Positions 10,043 through 17,192 of a stretch of DNA of 64,000 bases are shown piece after piece. The DNA is from Novosphingobium sp. AP12 (lineage in GTDB: Bacteria; Pseudomonadota; Alphaproteobacteria; Sphingomonadales; Sphingomonadaceae). The notes below the pieces were generated by a model. It was not told the origin of the DNA, searched no databases, and saw only the letters and a program-made list of their open reading frames with translations. A program made the translations under genes and the position numbers. Every line of letters begins with the position of its first letter. Position 1 is the first letter of the stretch. Location: contig NZ_AKKE01000127.1 in the NCBI RefSeq assembly GCF_000281975.1, positions 1 through 64,000 on the forward strand, given 5' to 3'.

Positions 10043-10642
10043 ATGGCAAGTCTCGAGATCAAGCTGGTGGTCGGCATTCCGTCGCCCGCGGTTCAGTTTT
10101 ATTTCGCCGGTATCGGCGGGACGTTCAACGGAGGCGTCAAATGCAGTCCGAGCCCGAAGATTGACCTCGATGTTGCAGGGGCCGATTCGTTTTCATTTCC
10201 GACACTCACATGGGGCACCACGCACGCCTATGAAGACGGCGATGCGCCGATTGTGGCCGGCAAGCCGGACTGGTTTCGGAACCTGAATGCGGGCGCGAAG
10301 CCGACTGAAAGCGAGCAACTGGCGCGCACCCCGGCGAACCTGAATGCCGAATTCGTCGCATTTGCCGGGGCAAGCCACGCGGTCAAATTCTGGGTCGTGG
10401 GCGCCAATCCGCTGCTGGCGCTGGCGCCTGCGATCGACGCCGACATCATAGTCGGACTGCGCAAGGCGGGAACGAAGGTCCAGTTCGCGGTGTCAGGCGC
10501 GCATGATGGCTTTCCGAACTACACGCTCTCGATTGGTGGAAAAACGGTATATTCTTGGGACTGTGTTACGCATGGCGAGACGCCAAGCGCGTTGAAGCCT
10601 CCCATGGATCAAAGCATCAGCCTCGACTGGCAGGATCTCTGA
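10043..10642 (+). CDS. DUF3238-like protein
   Basis: 199 residues, ATG preceded by GAAAGGGATGAT. The C-terminal half carries APAIDADI, SGAHDGFPNY and a final PPMDQSISLDW stretch. These resemble what I recall of the DUF3238 family, a small beta-rich domain of unknown function. No signal peptide or membrane segment is seen. It stands alone and is divergent from the giant genes, with which it shares the probable control region, so it may be a small partner of that module. The family call is from memory of the motif and is moderate; the gene itself is convincing. Confidence 0.65.
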   Translation: MASLEIKLVVGIPSPAVQFYFAGIGGTFNGGVKCSPSPKIDLDVAGADSFSFPTLTWGTTHAYEDGDAPIVAGKPDWFRNLNAGAKPTESEQLARTPANLNAEFVAFAGASHAVKFWVVGANPLLALAPAIDADIIVGLRKAGTKVQFAVSGAHDGFPNYTLSIGGKTVYSWDCVTHGETPSALKPPMDQSISLDWQDL

Positions 10643-11211
10643 TCTCGACGGAAGCGGATTGGCTTATGAACTGAGCTCGTGCAGGCGATGCCCAGCATCG
10701 GCTCGACCGCGTCGTCGAACAAATCATCCTCTTCGGGCACGATGACCATGACGTTTCCGCCCATCTCGGCAGCGCTCAAGCAAACCTTGTTAGTGAGCTG
10801 GCTCACTGCCCGCTAGTCGGCATAGAGGTAGCGGTTGGCGTTCCGTGCAAAGGGAGCGAGCCGATCGACGGCCAAATAGTAGCGGAGGATTGGTTTGCCG
10901 GCCGACGGTCAAACGATGGCTTCTGCAAGCGCTTGGTCAAGGGCGCTTCGTCGCAGTGGGTGTAGAGCAACTGCTCGCGGCGACGGGCCGCTCATATTCA
11001 GCGCCCCATGCTTCCGGCAGTGCGTCCGGATCTATCCTCGCGGCAGAGCGCGCGAGACTACTCGGAAGAATACGGGGCGATGAGTTCGAATCCTACAATG
11101 GGATCAAATCTCAGTCCCACACTCGGTCCCACACCGCAATAAAACCGCCGAATTCAGCGCTGGTGCGCAACCTCACGTCTTATTTAACTTATTGAAAATA
11201 AGGAATAAATG
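10643..11211. other. Gene-poor stretch with decayed fragments left of attL
   Basis: About 570 bases without a convincing gene. On the minus strand near 10816-10890 a short frame reads LAVDRLAPFARNA, similar to the start of ParB-like phage proteins, and then stops. A 65-codon minus frame (10609-10806) and a 116-codon plus frame (10845-11195) have no recognisable features. The right end is AT-rich and holds two 12-bp spaced GTCCCACAC repeats directly before attL. Confidence 0.4.
11114..11134 (+). repeat. Paired GTCCCACAC repeats, possible integrase arm sites of a second element
   Basis: GTCCCACAC occurs at 11114-11122 and 11126-11134, a 12-bp period, about 80 bases left of attL. Similar short direct repeats lie beside the present integrase gene. 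They could be arm-type sites of another element that used the same tRNA; no intact integrase accompanies them. Confidence 0.35.
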
Positions 11212-11225
11212 TGGCGGAGCGGGAG
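11212..11225 (+). other. attL: 14-bp copy of the tRNA-Ser 3' end
   Basis: The 14 bases tggcggagcgggag equal the last 14 bases (CCA included) of the tRNA-Ser at 27798-27888 read on the same strand. This is the distal end of the integrated element. Confidence 0.75.
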
Positions 11226-11286
11226 CCCGTCACAAGAAGAGCGTTTTATGGCGGATTTATGCGGGTTTGGCGCTTGTGCGTAAGAT

Positions 11287-11309
11287 CGATACCCCGAAAT
11301 ATACCCCAA
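11287..11309 (+). repeat. ATACCCC repeats near attL
   Basis: CGATACCCC (11287-11295) and ATACCCCAA (11301-11309) are in the same orientation as three similar repeats upstream of the integrase. They are probable arm-type integrase or excisionase binding sites. Confidence 0.45.
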
Positions 11310-11474
11310 CCGCTAATTTGGCTTCCAGTTAGGAACCCGAACCCCGGCTGGCCCACGCCGAATCATCCGCCGCAAAAGCGTCCCCGTGAGTCACCTCGGC
11401 TGGGGCCCGATCGAGCAGGGCCGGCGTCGGCTGGATCGACAGCGAAGATCGCCCGTCGTCGTCAACTCATCGGC

Positions 11475-11756
11475 TCACGGTTGCCGGAGCCTTATTCCGT
11501 TGCGAGCGATCAGATCATTGACTTCGTCCATGGGGTCGGCCCGCGGTTCAAGGCTATCCCCGGGCCGGTTGATGTCGGCCCAGAAGGTGACGTCGCTCAG
11601 AGTGATCGTGCCACCCTCAATGCTTTCGTAGCAGGTGTCCCAGGCGCCGCCGGACCAAGATGCAGTCGCCGCGCCCCGCTCCTCCCATAGAAGCATGTCG
11701 CGCCCGTCCTTCCGATCCTTGGGCATTGCATCGATAGGCTGCCATTCGATTGCCAT
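11475..11756 (-). CDS. Small DUF551-like phage protein
   Basis: 93 residues from the ATG at 11756, chosen because GGGAGA lies six bases upstream; a GTG directly before it is the alternative. The N-terminus MAIEWQPIDAMPKD followed by a conserved W and a LLW strand resembles DUF551-type proteins, which are small, of unknown function and common in phages. It is the last gene of the minus-strand run that starts with the zinc-knuckle gene. The gene at 16192 on the other strand has a similar opening, so the island carries two members. Function unknown. Confidence 0.55.
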   Translation of the reverse strand: MAIEWQPIDAMPKDRKDGRDMLLWEERGAATASWSGGAWDTCYESIEGGTITLSDVTFWADINRPGDSLEPRADPMDEVNDLIARNGIRLRQP

Positions 11757-11778
11757 CACTATTCTCCCAACGCTCGGC

Positions 11779-12006
11779 CTAGCGGCGCCCTTGGCCGATG
11801 AAGTTGCGCGATGTCGGCCGGGGCGGGTAGCTGCCGTCGAACTTCGTATGCAGCGCCTTGCCTTCGGCAGTAAGCGATAGGTCAGTGTCGATCAGGCTGC
11901 GGTTCTGGAGCACCGTAACGATGCCCTGCCCCGGCCCAACGCCCGACGCCCGGACGAGCAGATGCAAGGCTTCCCATTCCTCGCGCGTCAAATGCTCGCT
12001 TTTCAT
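11779..12006 (-). CDS. Hypothetical small protein
   Basis: 75 residues, starting MKSEHLTREEWEALHLLV. The ATG at 12006 has AAGGA eight bases upstream, while the in-frame ATG at 12033 has no ribosome site. The sequence reads as a compact helical domain with a LTREEWEALHLL segment and a C-terminal basic tail, perhaps a small DNA-binding fold. No family recognised. It lies in the minus-strand run downstream of the 161-residue gene. Confidence 0.5.
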   Translation of the reverse strand: MKSEHLTREEWEALHLLVRASGVGPGQGIVTVLQNRSLIDTDLSLTAEGKALHTKFDGSYPPRPTSRNFIGQGRR

Positions 12007-12087
12007 GACCGGCTTCCTTAGTTTCGCGGACATGGCTCAGATTCGAGCCATCGTACATGCCTTCGCACCATGGGGCGCGTCGTGCGT

Positions 12088-12573
12088 TTACTCTTCGGCC
12101 ATGACGGCGATCAGCGACTGCCGCCAGCCGTCTTCGCTCGCATAGCGGTTCTCATGCTGATCCTCGACCTCGCCGTTCGCGTGCAGGATCGCCTGTGCGT
12201 CGCCTAGCCCATGATCCTTGATCAACGTATTGTCGACGACGAGTGGCACGAGGCCGCCATAGCGCGACACGCGCCAGCCTTGAATGGGATGCCGCTCCAC
12301 TAGCGGCCCACCATCCTCTGAGCCTTCAGGATGGAACGCGAGCACGAAACAGCCCGGCGCAGCTGTGAAGTGCGGCATACTGTTCTGAATGATGTCGTCG
12401 ATCGCGACATCGGAGACGTCGACGCCGAACGTGCTGCCGCCTCCATCCATAATGACCTCAGCTTCGATGACGGTTTTCTCGCCCCCGCTGTGGCGCATCA
12501 TCCGCGCCGGCGTGATCTTGTGGATGCGGGACACGGGATAATAGGACCCGTCCTTGGCTTTGAAAAAGCTCAC
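12088..12573 (-). CDS. Hypothetical island protein
   Basis: 161 residues, no signal peptide or membrane helix. The N-terminus MSFFKAKDGSYYPVSRI and the spacing of beta strands suggest a small beta-rich domain. The start overlaps the stop of the 237-residue gene by four bases (ATGA), so the two are translationally coupled. No family recognised. Confidence 0.6.
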   Translation of the reverse strand: MSFFKAKDGSYYPVSRIHKITPARMMRHSGGEKTVIEAEVIMDGGGSTFGVDVSDVAIDDIIQNSMPHFTAAPGCFVLAFHPEGSEDGGPLVERHPIQGWRVSRYGGLVPLVVDNTLIKDHGLGDAQAILHANGEVEDQHENRYASEDGWRQSLIAVMAEE

Positions 12574-13283
12574 TGCTGGGATCCTCTTTTTCTCGCGTTA
12601 ATGTGCTGCCGGTCCGCCGGGTCAAGCTTCGGCAAGCCACTGGCGACCGCGCGTTCGATCTGCGCCCGGATCGCGTCGTTCGCCAGGTAATTGTGCTCCC
12701 CTGCGTAGGTGAGCTGAGACCCATTCCACAGGCTTCCCTTGGTCACCATCATCAGGCGTCCGCAGAATAAGCGTTGTATCCGCCTGGCTTCCTCGGGGAG
12801 CGGGATTTCGTCACCGTTCTCGTCGTATCCGTAAAAACCGTCGTCCCATGCAGATCGAGGGGCATACACGCCTCGCGAAATCTCTACGATCTCTTCGGAG
12901 AAAGGGCTGTCGACGTCATCGTACACGCCACTGGGCATCAGTTCTTCAAGCTCGAAGACAATGAACGATTCGGCTGGCTTGGCCGAGATATATTCGAGGG
13001 TCATTGATCGCGGCTTTGCGATGTAGGCCAGCCGCCCCTGTGGGCGAAGCACGATTGTGCCAGGCTCACGGCCGATGCCAACAGCTGCAATGTCGACCCC
13101 GCCACCAGATGCGAGATGAAGGTGGTTTACGGCTCGCACGAACGGCTGAATAGCCTCCGCGATCGCCTCTTGATCAATCCATGTCGAGGTTGTGGGAGGG
13201 GTCTGTCCGACCGCTTCCTGAATAGCGGCCGCCCATCTGCGGCGGCATTGTTCCAGGTACTCAAGATGCCCTGCTTCCGTCAT
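12570..13283 (-). CDS. Hypothetical island protein
   Basis: 237 residues, acidic, soluble. The first 40 residues look helical and the middle contains an ELEELMPSG loop and an YGYDENGDEIPLPEEAR segment. It is coupled by a four-base overlap to the 161-residue gene downstream. I know no matching family; the length and clean frame support a real gene. Confidence 0.6.
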   Translation of the reverse strand: MTEAGHLEYLEQCRRRWAAAIQEAVGQTPPTTSTWIDQEAIAEAIQPFVRAVNHLHLASGGGVDIAAVGIGREPGTIVLRPQGRLAYIAKPRSMTLEYISAKPAESFIVFELEELMPSGVYDDVDSPFSEEIVEISRGVYAPRSAWDDGFYGYDENGDEIPLPEEARRIQRLFCGRLMMVTKGSLWNGSQLTYAGEHNYLANDAIRAQIERAVASGLPKLDPADRQHINARKRGSQQ

Positions 13284-13385
13284 ACGATCGGTACCCGTTC
13301 AAGAATCGCCTGAGCTATCATGGATCGCCGATCCCCCCGAGGCGACCCCGCTGCTGGAGTTGTTCCCGGCCGGCTTCTCACCCGG

Positions 13386-13586
13386 CTATCGGGCGCGAGG
13401 ATCTCGCAGGCTTTTGGTCATCGATATCGCGGCCATGTTGTAGGCGAGCGATATCCGCATCAGCAGCCGAGCATCGGGGTACTCCTGCGCATCTGCAGCC
13501 CGATCGGCCTCGGCTTTGAAGGCGTTGCTGAGATGCTCGGCCGCCTCGGCATGCCATAGCAGTGCGCTCACGCCGACTGCCTCCAC
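13386..13586 (-). CDS. Hypothetical small helical protein
   Basis: 66 residues, mostly helix-forming (WHAEAAEHLSNAFKAEADRA). The start lies 19 bases inside the end of the AlpA-like gene, suggesting coupled translation. An overlapping 82-codon frame (13378-13626) is Arg/Ser-rich and looks like a shadow. Function unknown. Confidence 0.45.
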   Translation of the reverse strand: MEAVGVSALLWHAEAAEHLSNAFKAEADRAADAQEYPDARLLMRISLAYNMAAISMTKSLRDPRAR

Positions 13587-13774
13587 CCCATCGGGTTGGC
13601 GATCCAGGCATCAATGTCGCTTTCATACCAGGCGACGAGACCCTGGCTGATCTGCAGCTGCGGCGGAAAGGTGCCTGCCTTCATATGGCTGTAAATGGTG
13701 CTGCGGGCCAATCCAGTACGCGACCGGACCTCGGTCAGGCGCAGCAGCTTGTCGCGGTGGCGGTCGATATTCAT
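13568..13774 (-). CDS. AlpA/excisionase-type HTH regulator
   Basis: 68 residues with the AlpA pattern: LTEVRSRTGLARSTIYSHM forms the helix-turn-helix, then GTFPPQLQ and a VAWYESDIDAWI helix. AlpA of P4-like elements activates integrase expression or excision; relatives are excisionases. The start overlaps the stop of the zinc-knuckle/HTH gene by four bases, so the two regulators are co-translated. The family call is strong; its exact role on this element (int control, excision or both) is inference. Confidence 0.8.
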   Translation of the reverse strand: MNIDRHRDKLLRLTEVRSRTGLARSTIYSHMKAGTFPPQLQISQGLVAWYESDIDAWIANPMGWRQSA

Positions 13775-15099
13775 GCGTCGGTCTCCCCGATGGAAAGTTC
13801 TTCGAGATGGTATGCGGTGGTGGTGTCTTCGATCATGTCGCCGAGGGTGCGGGAGCTGTCGTCGTAAAGCTTCTGATCAAGGCTCCGGGGGCCGTACTGG
13901 CTCTGCCAGTCCGCCAACCCTTTGCTGACAAAGCTCCTCATCACGCTGCGGATCTGCTCGACCTCGATGCGGCCCTCCATGATGGCGAGCTGAAGTTCGC
14001 CGGCGACGTCGTCGCGGAGAGCCCGTTCGAGGCCTTTCGGCAATGCGGCTTCGATCAGCTTGAGAATCGCAGAACCGTCGAGAACCTTGCCGGTAGCGCG
14101 CATGCGCTTGCGGATCGCAACGGAGCGGCGGCGCTGGTCGTCAGGGCTCATCTCGCGGCGGATCGCCCAGATGTGCCTGTCGTGGACGCTCGTGTCCTTG
14201 GCCAGATCGGCGACGACGGCGCCTGCGAGCAGGCCCGCCACGACGGCAGCTCGATCCGCCTTCGGTAGCGGCTGGAAACCCCGCGGCATCCCGTACAGGT
14301 CCCACTTGGCAGAGCACCAATAGTTGTGGCCGATCAGTCGACCGCAGGCGCAAGAGACGCCCTGCTCGAACAGCTTCGTCCGGAGCGGTAGAGAATGCTT
14401 CAAGACGGTCGCTGGACTGAGGTCCAGGCTCCGTGCAATCATCGCGGGCGGGCATCCCTCGGTGACCATTTGCTCTATCTTCCCGATCCAGCGATGCCCG
14501 AGCGCGGCTGGGGTGTTCTTCACACAGCCACCCGGATGACGGAACGGCCGTCCGCAGAGGCACGGCGGCGGCTCAGAGCGACGGCGATCGGTCCAGAACT
14601 TGACGGCACGCTGGACGGTGCTGAAGGGAACTCCCGATCCCTCGCTCATCCGACGAATGCTCATTCCGTCGCGGTACCGCTGCCAGAGGTACGCCTTCTT
14701 CTCGTCCGGCAGCTCTGGCAGGGTGGCCACCTTCGCGGCGCGGCATGCGCCTCGGTGATTGCGGCGGCGTCCACAGGCGCAATTGGCTGGAAAGGGGCAC
14801 GGCGCCCTGTGATTTCGCTCCTTGCCGCAGCCAGGGCATTGATCCGAGAGCCTTCCTCCTGCCGCAATGACATCTCTCATGACCTCGGTAATCCGCCACT
14901 CGCTTTCGCCGGTCCGATCGCAGATCGCCTTGATGTTCCAGCCGGCGCGGATGAGGCGCACAGCCTTTGTGCGCGTCGCCTCCTGCATGCTGCTGCCAGC
15001 CGCTCCGAACTTGATCGTGATCGGCTTGGCTCCGGCCTTGCTGTAACGGTGGATGCAGCCCACCGGATGGTCCATCGGTCTGCCGCAGCCGCATTTCAT
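13771..15099 (-). CDS. Modular zinc-knuckle/HTH protein, putative regulator
   Basis: 442 residues. Five short Cys-rich knuckles of the form C-x-CG-(R/K)-x3-H-x3-C occur, starting at about residue 3 (CGCGRPMDHPVGC), then CPGCGKERNHRAPC, CACGRRRNHRGAC, CLCGRPFRHPGGC and CACGRLIGHNYWC. Between or after them lie four helix-turn-helix-like segments, such as WNIKAICDRTGESEWRI and MSIRRMSEGSGVPFSTV. Near the C-terminus SLDQKLYDDSSRTLGDMIED resembles the region 3.2 linker of sigma-70 factors. A multi-site DNA-binding regulator is the likeliest role, but I know no named family. It is first in the minus-strand run, divergent from the plus-strand phage genes. Confidence 0.7.
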   Translation of the reverse strand: MKCGCGRPMDHPVGCIHRYSKAGAKPITIKFGAAGSSMQEATRTKAVRLIRAGWNIKAICDRTGESEWRITEVMRDVIAAGGRLSDQCPGCGKERNHRAPCPFPANCACGRRRNHRGACRAAKVATLPELPDEKKAYLWQRYRDGMSIRRMSEGSGVPFSTVQRAVKFWTDRRRSEPPPCLCGRPFRHPGGCVKNTPAALGHRWIGKIEQMVTEGCPPAMIARSLDLSPATVLKHSLPLRTKLFEQGVSCACGRLIGHNYWCSAKWDLYGMPRGFQPLPKADRAAVVAGLLAGAVVADLAKDTSVHDRHIWAIRREMSPDDQRRRSVAIRKRMRATGKVLDGSAILKLIEAALPKGLERALRDDVAGELQLAIMEGRIEVEQIRSVMRSFVSKGLADWQSQYGPRSLDQKLYDDSSRTLGDMIEDTTTAYHLEELSIGETDA

Positions 15100-15526
15100 A
15101 CACGACGGGAGCCCAGCTTGGTCGCCCGAACGGGCGCTGCATTCGGCTTACTGCCAGTCGATTGGTGAACAGCAACTTCATGAGATCGCCGAGACTCTGA
15201 TCGCTGCTAGCCAGCCCGCGCCGCCCGCGTGGTTCGGTGTCCGAATGTCCGTCGTGTGGACCCTCTTCATGGCTGGTCGCGACACTGACGAAGACAAGTT
15301 CGCCGTCTGGCTCGGCGAAATGGCTCGACTGCTCAGCGACCTCCCGCACGACATCGTCGGGCACGCGATCGATGAGGCCATGCTGCTCCTCTTCCAGGCC
15401 GCCAGCGCCGTGTGCGTCACCCGCCTCTCGCCGCCCGATTTCGCCCTCGCGGCATACGACGGCGCCACCAGGGTCGCCCGGGCGCGGCTGGTCGAGGTCA
15501 TGGGCGCGAAGCAGGCGAGGAACTGA
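15053..15526 (+). CDS. Phage-type hypothetical protein, start uncertain
   Basis: Up to 157 residues. The central part (EIAETLIAASQPAP and FAVWLGEMARLLSDLPHDIV) resembles small phage proteins found beside replication genes. The ATG at 15053 overlaps the divergent zinc-knuckle gene by 47 bases, and the next ATG (15245) would remove half the domain, so the true start is unresolved. It opens the plus-strand train of overlapping genes. A 10-codon ORF (15528-15560) with a GGAG inside follows and overlaps the next gene. Confidence 0.5.
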   Translation: MQPTGWSIGLPQPHFIHDGSPAWSPERALHSAYCQSIGEQQLHEIAETLIAASQPAPPAWFGVRMSVVWTLFMAGRDTDEDKFAVWLGEMARLLSDLPHDIVGHAIDEAMLLLFQAASAVCVTRLSPPDFALAAYDGATRVARARLVEVMGAKQARN

Positions 15527-15556
15527 GATGGCAACTGATCTTGCAGGAGAGGCGAC

Positions 15557-15697
15557 GTGAAAGTCTTCGCAATCATCGTGCCGGATTGGGCGATCTACGG
15601 ATGGCTGGCGGTGTCGGCCGTGCAAGCCTTGTTCGCCATTCTCAGCTTCACCCTTCGCGGCCGCGACAAGGCAAATCATCGGGAGACGTTCGAGTGA
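15557..15697 (+). CDS. Small single-span membrane protein
   Basis: 46 residues from GTG with AGGAGAGG about five bases upstream. One hydrophobic stretch (WAIYGWLAVSAVQALFAIL) is followed by a basic tail (TLRGRDKANHRE), the pattern of an inner-membrane single-span protein. Its stop overlaps the start of the next gene (GTGA). No family recognised; the overlaps on both sides support a real gene. Confidence 0.5.
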   Translation: MKVFAIIVPDWAIYGWLAVSAVQALFAILSFTLRGRDKANHRETFE

Positions 15698-15873
15698 TCC
15701 GCTTCACCTTGGAGATGGATAACGCCCTGCGTGGCGCGCACTGCGCCGGGCTCACTCTGAAGGAAACCGGCGAAATTGTTGGGGTGAGCGATGAAGTCAT
15801 AAGCCGAAGAAAGCGGGAGTTGAACCTGCCCCCACTTCGGCCATGGGCAAAGATGAGGGCTATTCAACGATGA
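15694..15873 (+). CDS. Small HTH protein
   Basis: 59 residues from GTG overlapping the previous stop by four bases. GLTLKETGEIVGVSDEVISR followed by RKRELNLP is a helix-turn-helix of the kind seen in short phage DNA-binding proteins. The stop overlaps the next ATG by four bases. Probably an island regulator; target unknown. Confidence 0.55.
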   Translation: MIRFTLEMDNALRGAHCAGLTLKETGEIVGVSDEVISRRKRELNLPPLRPWAKMRAIQR

Positions 15874-16202
15874 ATGACCTGGTCGAACGCCGGCATCAGA
15901 GTGCCGAAATGGCTGAGTGGATTACTTCCCCCGCCACCGACCTCGAGGCCGCCATCGCCCGCTTCAAAGCCGACCTCCCCGGTTGGTGGTTCTCGGTGGG
16001 CGAGTGCCAGATATCGTGCGACGCCTCTTGCGCGCCGACCGACGAGAGCGAGCACATAGCCCTCGCGGTGCGTGGCAATCAGTTCGACAGCGGTTTCGAT
16101 TGCGACCTCGCCCAGCCCTCGACGCTGGCCCTCGCTCTCGACGAGGTCCGGAAACAGGCGCTTGCCGCCATCGCCGAGGCAGGCTCCAACGGTGTCGGTT
16201 GA
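15870..16202 (+). CDS. Phage-type hypothetical protein
   Basis: 110 residues starting MNDLVERRHQSAEMAEW at the ATG that overlaps the previous stop (ATGA). The segment LPGWWFSVGECQISCDASC and a C-terminal DEVRKQALAAIAEA helix resemble small phage proteins of unknown function. A longer start at 15843 would read back over the upstream gene. Confidence 0.55.
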   Translation: MNDLVERRHQSAEMAEWITSPATDLEAAIARFKADLPGWWFSVGECQISCDASCAPTDESEHIALAVRGNQFDSGFDCDLAQPSTLALALDEVRKQALAAIAEAGSNGVG

Positions 16203-16551
16203 TCCCAGCCGCCCTGCGCCGGCAAGCATCGATATGACAGGCCTCGTCTGGCGCAACGGCGACGAACCGTTCCCGGGCCCGTGGCTGCCCATATCATCTG
16301 CACCGCGCGACGGGCGCCTGATCACCGTGATGGATCTCGACTCGGCCAGCGTCGAGATGTGGTGGAACTCGACCGGCACGAACGCGGCGTTCCAGTCGAG
16401 CTGCGGGATCTGGCAGACCCTCGACGGCCAATTTACTTGGAGCGAAGAGCGCGGCTGGGGCCCGACGTATTGGCGGCCCTGCTCCGCCGAATTGGAGCAG
16501 TTCCTGCTGCTTATCAATCGCAACGCCCGCGAGGCGGCCAATGCCGAGTGA
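16192..16551 (+). CDS. DUF551-like phage protein
   Basis: 119 residues from GTG at 16192; an ATG at 16234 is the alternative. I prefer GTG because the N-terminus VSVDPSRP matches the MPSDPSRR start of the next gene. PWLPISSAPRDGRLITV, then several conserved tryptophans (EMWWN, CGIWQ, ERGWGPTYW), match the DUF551 pattern. It overlaps both neighbours by 11 bases. Function unknown. Confidence 0.6.
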   Translation: MSVDPSRPAPASIDMTGLVWRNGDEPFPGPWLPISSAPRDGRLITVMDLDSASVEMWWNSTGTNAAFQSSCGIWQTLDGQFTWSEERGWGPTYWRPCSAELEQFLLLINRNAREAANAE

Positions 16552-16816
16552 TCCCAGCCGCCGCCCATCGAACGACCGCGTTCGGCTGGAAGTCGATTTC
16601 GACGCACTGGTATGGGTGGAGTGCTCCAGCTGCCTCGGCGACGGATGGCACTATCCGATGGCTCGCGGGATCGCCGACCGCCTGCTCAAAAACCGCAAGG
16701 TGACCTGCCAGCTGTGCAGCGGCCTTGGCGCCGTCCAAGCGCGGAAGATTGAGTGCGGGCCGAATATCCGCGTCGTGCCCGCCCCGAAGGGCGCACCAGT
16801 CTCGGGCGCCCGCTGA
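16541..16816 (+). CDS. Small zinc-ribbon protein
   Basis: 91 residues. Two cysteine pairs, CSSCLGDGW and CQLCSGLG, about 30 residues apart, resemble the zinc-binding CxxCxGxG units of DnaJ-type ribbons and of many small phage proteins. The start overlaps the previous gene by 11 bases and the stop shares one base with the next ATG. Probably a nucleic-acid or protein adaptor; function unknown. Confidence 0.55.
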   Translation: MPSDPSRRPSNDRVRLEVDFDALVWVECSSCLGDGWHYPMARGIADRLLKNRKVTCQLCSGLGAVQARKIECGPNIRVVPAPKGAPVSGAR

Positions 16817-17136
16817 TGGGGGAACGCGGCGCCAGTCTGGAGCAGCGGGTCTATCGCGCCGTCCAGGAGCACTTCCGCGAGTTCGGTGCCTCGCCCAGCT
16901 ACTGCGACATCGCGCGCGCCGTCGGCATTGCCGCCAGGCACGTTGGCCGGCCTCTGCAGGGGCTAACGAAGCGCGGCCTGCTCACTGCCACGCCGGGGGA
17001 GCCGCGATCGATCCAGCTCGCCGATCGGCTGGCCAACGTGTCCGACATCGAGATCGAACGCGCCGTGATCGCCCGCGGCGGTGCGATCCGCTGGCCTGCG
17101 CGGCTGGATGTGGCGGATTGCGGAATAGAAAAATGA
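16816..17136 (+). CDS. LexA-like winged-helix protein
   Basis: 106 residues from the ATG that overlaps the previous stop (TGATG). SLEQRVYRAVQEHFREFG, then PSYCDIARAVGIA and GLTKRGLLTATPGEPRSI give the winged-helix pattern of the LexA N-terminal DNA-binding domain, without the protease half. It is likely an element regulator. In-frame starts further upstream lie inside the preceding gene and are less likely. Confidence 0.6.
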   Translation: MGERGASLEQRVYRAVQEHFREFGASPSYCDIARAVGIAARHVGRPLQGLTKRGLLTATPGEPRSIQLADRLANVSDIEIERAVIARGGAIRWPARLDVADCGIEK

Positions 17137-17192
17137 CCATGAATCAACCACCTCACGAGGCACAGGCGGAGACCGGCAATGGCGCGGAATAG
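17133..17192 (+). CDS. Very short coupled ORF
   Basis: 19 codons (MTMNQPPHEAQ...) from an ATG overlapping the previous stop by four bases and ending 14 bases inside the next gene. It may only keep ribosomes moving into the 290-residue gene, or may be chance. Confidence 0.25.
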   Translation: MTMNQPPHEAQAETGNGAE

